Positions 35,368 through 45,284 of a DNA stretch of 64,000 bases are shown here, in pieces. Within the stretch, counting starts at the first letter, position 1. Every line of letters begins with the position of its first letter. The notes under the pieces were generated by a model. The model was not told the DNA's origin. It did no database searches and saw nothing but the letters and a program-made list of their open reading frames with translations. The position numbers and the translations under genes were made by a program. Source of the DNA: Polytrichum commune (taxonomy: Eukaryota > Streptophyta > Polytrichopsida > Polytrichales > Polytrichaceae); NCBI GenBank assembly GCA_950295325.1, contig OX485809.1, positions 19,904,001 to 19,968,000 on the forward strand, given 5' to 3'.

Positions 35368-38300
35368 ATGGTAGTTGCAATGGGGGTGGATGTGGGAGAA
35401 CACTACGAGATTGCAGCCACCGCTTCCTACATCCTTACCAGCGGCTTCACCAGAGTAGCACTACAATTCCCTGACCAACTCCTTCAAGTCAGCGTCGAAG
35501 TTACATCACTGCTCCGTTCCGCTCTATGTCGTGGAAACGATTATGTTAACATATACGTGATGGCAGACACAACCTACGGCAGCTGTTGTGTTGACGAGAT
35601 TGCAGCGGCACATGTGGATGCCCAGTGTATTATACATTATGGTCACGCATGTCTGAGTCAAACTTCTCGCCTTCCAGTTTTCTTCGTGTTCGGCAGAGAA
35701 CAGATAGACACACATCACTGCAGTGAAGTGATTGTCGCCTTCAATTCTCGACCCCTTTTGGTTCTCTTTGCATTCCAATATGCACACGCAGTACACTCCA
35801 TCCGAACCGAAGTACTTGAAAACATCAAGGATGATGCTTGCAAACATCAGGTTGTCTTTGCAGAGATTCCGAGACGTGAAATGGAACCCCTCGTGGACAG
35901 AAATGGGACTTCCAAGAATGAATGTGCTGGTAAATTGAAGGAATCTCCTTGTTGTCAAAAGGGTGGGGATGGAATGCAGACATTGTTGGATGGATGCAAC
36001 CCATGTTGCAGTTCAATTTCCAAAGTAATTTCGTCTCATGCAGAGGATTTGAAGCAAGAGAGGGTGGCCAGTTCACAGGAAGCTGGGAATCTCATTCAAT
36101 ACAGCACAGGAGGTTTGAAGTGGTTCCTTCCGAAGGATGTTAACATGGATGACTACACAATTGTTTGGATTGGGGAGGAAGGCGCAGGTTTTACAAACTT
36201 AATGCTTACATACAACAAACACCCTATTGTCAGGTAAATCTTGACCCTTGACGTCTCAAATTACAACAAGTGGCCTAATTAAATGCTGAGTCAGTGTCCA
36301 TGCTCAAACATCCGTCATGGTTTACTATCTTCACAGTGCTAATTCACCTTTTAAGCTAATAGTTCGCTCAACATCTCTTCAACTCACATTTCATCCTTGT
36401 AGATCTTGATGCAAGTTCTATCGAATATAAACAGAAGGTTAAATTTTGCAACCCTATGTTTGATAGGCATTGAATCAATGTTGTAGTTTGATGTGATAGA
36501 AGCCTGATAATGCTACAAGCAATTCTCTTGAACATTGTCACTAATCGTCGAGCCATTTTTTAGCAGCAGCTAGCATGAAATGCATAGCCTTACTATGGAT
36601 GAGTATAGATACCTGTAGTTTGTTATACGATCCACACACAGGAGTGCAAACCAACCAGATGTGAAGCAATAATTGTGTGTTATGATTGTGGACTTTTTTT
36701 AATTGTTGTACTAGGTATGACACACAAGAGAAGGTGCTTGTGAAGGATCTGCCAAGCAAGAGCAGGGATTTAATGCGGCGGTATTATCTCGTTGAGCGTG
36801 CAAAAGAGGCGAGTATTGTTGGGATTGTGGTGGGCACCCTTGGTGTTGCTGGCTACAATGAGGCAATTCAGCGTGTCCGAGACATTGTGGCATCAGCAGG
36901 TCAGATGTTTTTCCTTCTCTGAACCATACTCTGGGAAGGATTAAAGTTGAGGTAGTGGATACTTTGTCTATCTTCATGTTTTGTAGTAATTGAGTATCCA
37001 TAAGGCACTTGAGCACCCCCAACTTTCCAAAATTGGATGTGGATCAACAACCTTGCTATGATTTCTTGACTCATGGATTTCTTTAGGTTTCCTCCTTATA
37101 CACCACAATGGGAATTCCATGTACTGCACATACGACTTAATCTCATTTGTCTTATGCTGTTATATTCTCTGGCTGTACCACAAACAATGGAGTTATGCCT
37201 TAACTCAATGGGACTTTTTGTTGGGAGTTGGTTCCCTATAGTTTCTCATGGGTTGTTTTATATGCATTGTTAATCAAATATTTCCACTTCTGGTGTATGC
37301 TCGATGGTAGTATTTGAATTTTAATAAAAAGGAACCTACTTGATTCATTGAGGGCCGAGCTCACTTTAGCACCTCTTGGCATGCCAAAATGAGTTTGACC
37401 CTCAATGAACTGATATAGAATGTTCTTGTTTAAACCTCCATGTCACCTCCAGGAATGCACCAAAAACTTACCGAACATGGAAGGTGTTGTATGCAAATCA
37501 ACAAACTTCCCACCAAATGTCATGTTGAGTTAAAGGATAAGTCTAATAATGGTGTGCAATTTGTCATGAAAGCAAATCTTGGGACTGAGCTGCAGACGAT
37601 TATTCCTGACAAGGTGACATGTTACCAGGCAAGAAGTCATACACGATGGTTATGGGAAGGCCCAACCCAGCAAAGTTGGCAAATTTTCCAGAGTGCGATG
37701 TATTTGTACTCATTGCATGTGCACAGACGATACTTCTGGACAGTAAGGAGTATCTAGCACCTCTTATCACACCCTTTGAGGCTGAGTTGGCATTTGTTGA
37801 AGGGAGGGAATGGACTGGAGCCTTCAATCTGGAAATATGCCAGGTGCCACAGCCAACAAAAGAATCCCTGGACACCTCAACTGAGAGTGGAGCAGGTCTG
37901 CTACAGTCCATATATTAATTCCTCAGTGCTTGTACATGCACATCCAGTTATAACTGTGTGAGAAATCCTTGAAATTAGTAGTCTGTGGTTTGTGTACATA
38001 TCTTTTGAATTAGTTGGCATACTTCAAAAAATTCATTGTGACCATGCAAGCAGCTGTGGATTTTATGCATTTGTATGTGTATATGTATTAATTCACATTC
38101 GAATGAGATTGCAGAGAATGATGATGGCAGAGAATCAAATGCGATCATTCTCTCTGAAGAGCATGAGCATGCCCTTCAGTTACATTCTACATCCTCATTA
38201 GCTGTAGCAAGCTCTGGGCGTGCAAACATGGGAGCAAGGTCAAGTTCAGAATATTTAGCGCTTCGAAGTTACCAAGGTTTGGAAATACACACCTCAAAGG

Positions 38301-38416
38301 TTGCATCCTCAAAGGTTGATTCAACAGAGGAGGATGTCGTGCCTGCCAGTCATGAAGTAGTGGAGGGTCGAATTGGTCGGGCTGCGGGATACTGGAATGA
38401 AGCTCCCAATCTGTAG
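35368..38416 (+). CDS. DPH2: Diphthamide biosynthesis protein 2
   Basis: Four exons, 35368-36233, 36715-36899, 37629-37895 and 38115-38416, with GT-AG introns and matching phases. They sum to 1620 nt, 539 residues. An ATG at 35380 would give 535. DPH2 pairs with DPH1 to form the Fe-S enzyme that transfers the aminocarboxypropyl group of SAM to the modified His of elongation factor eEF2, the first step of diphthamide synthesis in the cytosol. Visible family blocks: FTRVALQFPDQLL, ADTTYGSCCVDEIAAAHVDA (cluster-ligand Cys region, C73/C74), IIHYGHACLS, TIVWIGEEGAGFTNLMLTYN, MRRYYLVERAKEASIVGIVV, VGTLGVAGY, KKSYTMVMGRPNPAKLANFP, ECDVFVLIAC, and the C-terminal RSYQGLE and GRIGRAAGYWNE. No lesion is seen. 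The gene faces away from the NSRP1-like gene, so the two may share a bidirectional promoter. Confidence 0.95.
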
Positions 38417-39465
38417 ATGCTACAAGGTTTGCTTATATGGAATCAGTAAACTCTTTATCAAACAGCTTACAGTATTGCTGCCTTGTTCAATGTAGCTCCC
38501 TTTCATACAACTGCCTTCCAAGAACTAATTCATTTTTAAGATAGCACTACTCAAACCTCAACATGTCACAAGGTCTTGATTACCTAGTCAAGTTATTCAG
38601 ATGTCAATAACACTCCCAACTCCAGTTCAAATTATGATGGAGCAGGGAGGTTTTCTAAGCGCTTGCAGTCCTGAACTGCTATGGTCTCCCAGAGTCTACT
38701 TTGTTGCCATCTGTTACATTCACATTACATTTGCCATTTTCTGGCATATCTTTGCACTGGGAAATTGCAGCTTTTGTCAGGACAGTAAAGATGGCTGTTC
38801 TGAGAAAAATATTTAATCTATTTCACATGCATCCTTATTAATGTTGTGTTTATATTACATGACTGGTGATTCAGTGCTTCGCTAAGATCCTTGGCAAAAG
38901 TCTTAGAAATATTAAGGTGAGAATATGACTCTAGCTTTGGAAACGTTAAATAGGCAGACGCTACACCTAATTATCTCCTCCCCGCATCTTGCTACTAAGT
39001 TAGGGCAGGAAACTATTATTGACATTTGTAGGAATTACTCTGACTCAGGTTCCAGGTCTCGCAACTTCAGCTCCCATTCTGCCAGTTTGCAATAGGCATG
39101 CTTGGTGATCTGTTATACTGAATTGGCTTGTGCAATTGCGTTGCATACAAAATACAGGATATGTTATTCTTCCTTAAGCTGCAAGTCTGTTAGTTAGAAA
39201 CAATGGTGGTTTCTTCTTGGTAGGTGGAGTTTCCTGAATTCATGCCAGCTTCTCATCTCCAAGCTCCATTGCCACTTGCACATTGTACTTGGCTCCAGTG
39301 TATGTGCCAGTTATTTAAGCCGGAAGTGTTGCTTCGTCAACTCAATATGGTCATTAGCTTGCTCATGCATTCTAAGCTTATACAGCAGTTTTCGGTGACC
39401 AATGGGAACAGGAGTCTAGGGTTTAGGCCTCTCACAAGTCACTCCTTTCTTCCTTTCTTTTGGTT
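38417..39465. other. Intergenic, DPH2 to S1 gene
   Basis: No supportable gene. Open frames at 38601-38816 and 39224-39502 show no domain. The first few hundred bases are probably the DPH2 3' untranslated region. Confidence 0.35.
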
Positions 39466-39922
39466 ATGGATCATTGGTCTGTACTTAGAGCAATACTTAT
39501 AATTGCGACATGGGCAAGAATGGTATTAATTGCAAGCCAGCAGGTGCAATGTGGACATCCTGAACGACATCTACGTTCCCATCGTCCTGCACTGCAGATC
39601 AGGCAACAATGATCTTGGCGTGAAACAGCTTGCACCGGGCACCACCTTCCACTTTGACTTCAACCCCAACGAGGTTGGGACCACGCTCTTCTACTGCGTA
39701 TTGAATTGGGGATATCAGATGCAGCAGATTGATGTGTGGTCGGGCGAGGATTATGATGATAAACTAGATTGTGCCAAGGTGGGCGATTGTCTGTGGAAGG
39801 TGACCACAACCAGATTCTATTTGACGATTCAGCCGGACACAGATCAATTCAGCTGGACTATCAGATACAATGTAGATGGTGCTAAAACCGTCGCTTTAGC
39901 TGTCAAGTGGATCTACTACTAG
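39466..39922 (+). pseudogene. S1 self-incompatibility-like (SPH) secreted protein
   Basis: The frame 39530-39922 encodes the S1/SPH fold: CNVDILNDIYVPIVLHCRSG, DLGVKQLAPGTTFHFDFNP, TTLFYCVLNWGYQMQQIDVW, then DCAKVGDCLWKV, ending VKWIYY. The four Cys (LHC, FYC, DC, DC) suit the family's disulfide pattern. This frame lacks an ATG, and a stop (TAA, 39527-39529) lies just upstream. In another frame an ATG at 39466 begins MDHWSVLRAILIIATWARMV, a credible signal peptide, which runs into the mature domain one base out of frame near 39541. Either the copy carries a 1-nt frameshift, or a 5' exon uses the acceptor AGCCAG at 39540. Related proteins are small secreted factors, including poppy PrsS, but most are of unknown role. 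Confidence 0.7.
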
Positions 39923-40422
39923 CTTGATAAAGCTGTTAGCAATTGAAAAGGAATTTCAAGCAAATTGAAAGGGAATTCTAATACACCAAAGTATGCCGTA
40001 TGCAAAAGTTATAAGGTTCAAAGTTTGATTGGTAGATGACCCAAAACCAATATGGGAACATGATCTTAAGGTGTTGGGCATTCTCATAATCAATATATAC
40101 TTATCATGCAAGATTTTATAGTGTCGGTTTTAGCACCATCGACCTTATCTGATGAGCCTGGTTGAAGTTCACAAGAGAAGTATGATGATGTTGTAACCAT
40201 TGCATTGTTTCTTCATTCTTGGATGTGATACGGAAGTTAAGCTAAGCTCGGTGAAATTTCCTGGAAGGTGTGAAGTTGTCATCAAATCTCAATGGCACTC
40301 TGGGTTGTAATGTGCATTTTTAACTTTTGAAGGACGAGTATGTATTGCAGATTCTAAGAATTCTTATAAAAGCATGTTACTAAGGAATGTGGTCAATATC
40401 TTGTGAAACATACAAACTGATA
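39923..40422. other. Intergenic, downstream of the S1 gene
   Basis: Probable 3' flank of the S1 gene running into a MITE. Nothing else recognised. Confidence 0.35.
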
Positions 40423-41017
40423 CAATGAATGGGGAGAACCGACAACTACACTAAAAATGATATTTAGTGTCATATGGTATTTTATGTCACTATGGTAACT
40501 TTTTGGATGACATTGCTTATGAATGAGTTTATAAATACTATCATGGACGATGAATGAGTTCATCCATTGGCCAAAACCATGCCTTTTCTTGTCAGCAACT
40601 TGTGCTGAAATATTGTCATGGATGATTGAAATTTAGATGAAAAATCACTTGGTAAGTGATAGTAATTACAACACTGGAAATCTATAATCCCCCAAAAAAT
40701 TTACAAGGAATAACAAATAATGGTGGGTTAACATAAAGTGTTGGTGACACTATACCTCTGTTTACAATTAGCATTTACCAAGACAATTAGAATTGGTGAC
40801 ACTAGATATCATGTTTAGTGTAGTCACAGATGAACTGGTTGAGTTTGAGAAATTGAAGTTCAAGACTTCAGGAAAATTACTGATCATTTTTAGAGGAATC
40901 TAGAGAATATATCTCAAATTAGTAAAGAAAAACTGAAAGATCTCAACCTGTAACTGGTTGGCACTTGGAAACACTAGGATCTCGACCAATTATGTCCGAA
41001 AATCTCCCCGGACATTG
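40423..41017 (+). mobile_element. hAT-type MITE, copy 4, split by a TA MITE
   Basis: The outer element starts CAATGAATGGGGAGAACC and ends CTCCCCGGACATTG. It is flanked by AACTGATA (40415-40422) and GACTGATA (41018-41025), matching at 7 of 8 positions. A 372-bp TA-flanked MITE (40449-40820) sits after the first 24 bp. Without it the element is about 221 bp, as in the other copies. Confidence 0.85.
40449..40820 (+). mobile_element. TA-flanked (mariner-like) MITE, copy 1
   Basis: A 372-bp element with ends CACTAAAAATGATATTTAGTG and CACTAGATATCATGTTTAGTG, flanked by TA on both sides. Each end is itself palindromic (CACTAAATAT...ATATTTAGTG). Other copies are at 43086-43457, 47982-48332, 48417-48798 and from 63947. 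Internal blocks TGTCATGGATGATTGAAAT and AAGTGACAGTAATTGCAACA are shared. The TA duplication suggests Tc1/mariner mobilisation. Confidence 0.85.
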
Positions 41018-41025
41018 GACTGATA

Positions 41026-41482
41026 GCTGGATAGTATTCATCTTGTTGTATTTTACCTTTAATGAGCCAGTCCCTTCAAACTCATATTGCATAGCATATG
41101 GGCCTTGGGAGCCTAAAATTTACTTCAAATTAGACACCTATGACTTGAGGTGTATGTCGTTTGATGTGCCTCCAAGAAAGGATACCAAAAAGACATGTGT
41201 TCAAAACAGATTGGATTGTGTGTTTAAATTATGATAACCATTCTAGACTCAACAATCAACATAATTGAAGGGGGGAGGGGGGTCTATATGACCATTCAAA
41301 AAGCACATGAGCTCCGAGAATTTTTGAGAAAACCAATTATAGCCTTGATTTGAAATTGCTTGTGTATTTCATATCTAGGAGTAGGCTAGTCTAAAAAGTA
41401 ACTATTTAAGATCCATCTACCTTATACAAATATAGGCCTTTATAGATCACTCTAATGTCCTATATAATGTTCCTTCATACCG
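41026..41482. repeat. Dispersed repeat, also at 56.8 kb
   Basis: Positions 41190-41300 match 56810-56920 (AAACAGATTGGATTGTGTG-like, then TATGATAACCATTCTAGACTC and CAACAATCAACATAATTG). Family unknown. The rest of the stretch shows nothing recognisable. Confidence 0.5.
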
Positions 41483-41672
41483 TCAAATGAACACGACATA
41501 GAAAACATTGCTAGTTCAAGAGTATATAGTCCATATAATGACCTTTGTACTACAGACAGACTCCTTAGACTACCAAACATATTACACGCAGAACTCTACG
41601 CTCTATTCATAGCCCTCACCGCTACAAAAGATCAATCGCAAAACATGTGCATATTTATTGACAACCTTAACA

Positions 41673-41708
<36 letters not shown>

Positions 41709-42815
41709 TTGATAATCACATTTGCCACCCCTCATCCCAACACAACCACCCCAACAAACTACTTATCTCAGTCATAGTTCACCAAATTCTATGGATCAAA
41801 TATAACATACCAACACAAAAAATTAGAGCACACACTAGAATCTTGGGCAACGAAATCACAGACCAACCAATAAACAAAGGAACCACCCATAACAAATGAA
41901 TCCCCACACCCCACATTCACATCACACACACCATCTTTCATTGGCTCAAAGGAATCCCAACAAGCGAACATGACAAAGAAATCTACAACCTCCAAACATA
42001 CATAAACAAATACCACCGCGAACAAGAACTACTAATTAAACTCCAAATTCACATACATTGACAAATGGGTGTCTAATGAGAAATTCAATCAAAAACTCTC
42101 AAACTACTGCTCGAGAGCCTCATGCATATGCACAAATTACACAAACCTTAAAATGCCAATATGCCCAATACATGAAAAACCACCAAAAGAACATCTTCTA
42201 GCCACTAACATATCCCAACCCAAACTGCACACTTTGCCCAAACCATGAATTGATACGTGGCCACACCCACTCTCCACTTGTACCCACTCACATATAAAAA
42301 GCCTTTGCATAGCCTCACACAACAAAGCAAATACCCCACACACTCCAAGCCGACAAACACACAACTGGCCCCAAGACATCACAATCCCAAAATGGTGAAT
42401 ACAAAGCACATGCATGGCCTAGCTAAGACCCCACCTATTATGTATACTAGAGGGCCCATAGATAGCCATACACCCATCCCCAAACCCATCAGATACCATA
42501 CAATTCATAGAATTCACCTACTACCATGATAGATTTCCAAATATTGCCACAAAAGGGAAGGGAACAAAATAACCTCATAGAGATGTTAAAAAATGCAAGA
42601 TGAATTATTCACCCCCTTGTTACTATCACAACACGGGTATGAGGAGCCGTACACATACAATCGCTCGAAGCCCCAGAAAAACTCAAATTACCCCCTCAAG
42701 AAGTCAAAAACTCATGAAACACATACATCAAATAGCCATAAAATACATCACATACCTTGTCTTAAATAAAAGAAAGTTCAACAACAACCAAGCCCCAATT
42801 GACATGCCCCCATGA
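41483..42815 (+). mobile_element. LINE remnant with RNase H domain, copy 2
   Basis: Plus-strand frames read LPNILHAELYALFIALTA (catalytic Glu present), MCIFIDNLNNTYI (catalytic Asp), then a TA microsatellite insertion at about 41675-41706, then HICHPSSQHNHPNKLLIS and KIRAHTRILGNEITDQPIN (the RNase H C-terminal His-Asp box). The extreme C-terminus IHQIAIKYITYLVLNKRKF is at about 42725-42785. It is homologous to the minus-strand copy at 1.1-2.6 kb. Stops interrupt it repeatedly. Confidence 0.75.
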
Positions 42816-43085
42816 ACCCAAACATGCACACCTAACTCATCAAAAACTCACAGATGGCCCCTCCCCCCCTTTGAAACTATAACTCAAAGGAGCCGACCTT
42901 CTAAAAGGTAAGAAGTACGCCTACCCTACCACCTAATAAAATGGGATCATGGTAAGGAAGAACGGGCTCCCATTCACATCGGTGCAAATAAAAAGCACCA
43001 ATATTATTTTTATTTTAATTACTCTATATAGTAAAACCCTAGCCCCTACCATGTAGGGGGGAGGGCAAACCAACCCATACACCGC

Positions 43086-43457
43086 CCTAAATATGATATT
43101 CAATGTTACTAATTCTAATTGTCTCACTCAATACTAATTGTAAAGTGCGGTATAATGTCACGAACACTATAATGTTAACCCAACAATATTTGTCATTCCT
43201 CGTAATTTTTTGGGGGGATTATAGATTTACAGTGTTGCAATTATTGTCACTTACCAAGTGTTTTTTCATCCAAATTTCAATCATCCATGACAATGTTTCA
43301 TCACAAGTTGTTGACAAGAGAAGGTAGGGTTTTGGCCAATAGATGAACTCATCCATCATCCAAGACATTATTTGTAAACTCATTCACAAGAAGTAACATC
43401 CAAAAAGTTACCATAGTCACATTAATTACCATATGACACTAAACATCACATTCAGTG
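43086..43457 (-). mobile_element. TA-flanked MITE, copy 2
   Basis: About 372 bp, inverted relative to copy 1. The right end ACATCACATTCAGTG is followed by TA. The left end is eroded (CCTAAATATGATATTCAATG). Internal blocks match the other copies, including TTATAGATTTACAGTGTTGC. Confidence 0.75.
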
Positions 43458-44046
43458 TAGTTCCTTATTGAATGACTGCAGCCCTACCTCCAAAGTACCA
43501 ATGTACGGGTTGTTTCGTCCCAACCTACCAAGTAAATGCAAATACTTTCACATGTGAATTTACTTCCGCATATATGAAGAAGTTGGCATCCACAAAACTG
43601 GTCATGCATCTGTAGATACTGCAGTCAAACTAGAGAATTTTTACATACATGATACTATAGTTGCAGGTTTTGAACCTTGTAAGTCGCTCGAATGGATCAA
43701 CAAGTCTCCCACAATGCAAGAAAAAAAGGCTCGCAGAGTGAACAGCTAGAGCACCCTCTCAAACACTTTTGAGTGGTTCTACCTCAACATAACATTATTT
43801 AGATTCATAACAATGTTTTGTGGGACCGACAATATTCCACATAGTATTCCCAAATATTCCCCACATTCAGTCTGAATGTTATGAAATTAGTGATTTATTT
43901 GGATTATTTATTTAAAATTTTAAAAATATGTATTGTTCAGTGAGGGAGTAGGAATATGACAATCAATGTTTCTCCCCAATTGAGTTGACAGACAGTTTAG
44001 TGGCAACATAGCTTTGTTGATTTTGGGGATTACATCGCAAACTTCA
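43458..44046. other. Gene-free stretch with MITE fragments
   Basis: Holds a half copy of the 84-bp mini-element near 43510-43535 (GTACGGGTTGTTTCGTCCC) and a piece related to the MITE at 53520-53644 near 43798-43880 (ATTCATAACAATGTTTTGTG). No gene. Confidence 0.5.
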
Positions 44047-44160
44047 CAATCAAGGAGAATCGGATAAGCGGTTAGTTACAGATGAAGCACTTGAGTTTGA
44101 GAGATAACCGGTTGAAGTTCATGAATTCAGGGAAGTTACCAATCATTCTACAAACATTTA

Positions 44161-45103
44161 GGGGCGCTTCACACTATGGCTGAAGGTTGAGAGGCCGTCG
44201 ATTTCCACCAATCAAATTGCAAGAAACCCAAAGTTTAGCCTCTCGACCCTTCACACTATGGCCAAACTCCAAAGGCCGTCGCAATTTAAAATGATTACTT
44301 TTTGAAGGAGGTGATGGACTCTCGAAGGAAGTTTGGGTCGGACGGGAATGGAAACCCAAACTACAGTCGAGAGGCCGTTGTTTTTTTTCCATTAAAAAAT
44401 CAATCATTGACAAGATCTTGGCCGTTAGATTGGAGGAATTAATTATTTTGAGCAAGGAACAAAACAACGGTAGAACCGTGAGGCTCTGTCCTTTGCTATG
44501 AATCGAAAGACTACAATTGTAGCTGATTACTTTGCTCATGCCAATCCATGGCTATTCACTATACCAAACCTTTCTTGGATTTTGTGCACCTTCTTCTCAA
44601 ATACGGGTCAAGGATTGAAGCTACTCATTTATCACCCAATTTTTTTAAAATAAATAATCAAGAACTGCCAAAATAACTATAGTTAACTAGGTTTCTTTCA
44701 ATGGAGCACTTATATATATATATAACTATAGATAACATCCACATTAAATACAATGGACCAAAAATAACAAGAACAAGTAACGTCCAAGTGTGAACACAAA
44801 GTGGTTAGGAAATTTGCTCTTGAAACGAAGAAGTTGATGCATAGTCTCTATCCTATAGACAGAGCCAATAAAGTGGGATGCTCCTTTGGGTTTGGACTTT
44901 GGAGTCGAGAGGCCGTGGGAGTTCATGGCCAAGGGTTTGGACTTTGGGCTTGGCCTTTGGAGGCTTCACACTATGCCTAGCCGAAGGCTCCACTTACTAT
45001 ATTTTATTGGCTATTTTCAGCTCATTTCTTTGGACTCTCGACAAAGGTTGGCCACCCAATCCCACAGCCTCTCGACTTGGACGACCATAGTGTGAAGCGG
45101 CCC
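44161..45103. mobile_element. PIF/Harbinger-type element PH-4
   Basis: Inverted ends GGGGCGCTTCACACTATGG and CCATAGTGTGAAGCGGCCC with a perfect TTA duplication (44158-44160 and 45104-45106). Total 943 bp, of which 44466-44876 is the 411-bp dispersed repeat. Inserted into hAT MITE copy 5. Confidence 0.88.
44466..44876 (-). repeat. 411-bp dispersed repeat, copy B
   Basis: Reverse-orientation match of 14608-15018 over its full length, including a shortened TA microsatellite. It lies inside PH-4. Confidence 0.75.
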
Positions 45104-45284
45104 TTATAAAACATAGCCAATTTCATGAAGAAAAACCGAAAAGATGTCAACATGCAGCACTGGGATCTTGAGCGATCATGCCTGAGAATCTTTGTGGACA
45201 CTGAAGCGATGCTCGATTCAAAGGTGGATGAGAGGATGTATTTAGTATTGAAGACGTGTATTGAAGCTGTAGTGTACAATTGAA

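Larger units (their letters stand above)
44047..45203 (+). mobile_element. hAT-type MITE, copy 5, split by PH-4
   Basis: The 5' part is 44047-44160 (CAATCAAGGAGAATCGG, GGTTAGTTACAGATGAAG) and the 3' part about 45107-45203. The two add up to about 211 bp, close to the family length. The middle is the Harbinger element PH-4. No convincing 8-bp duplication was found at the outer ends. Confidence 0.7.
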
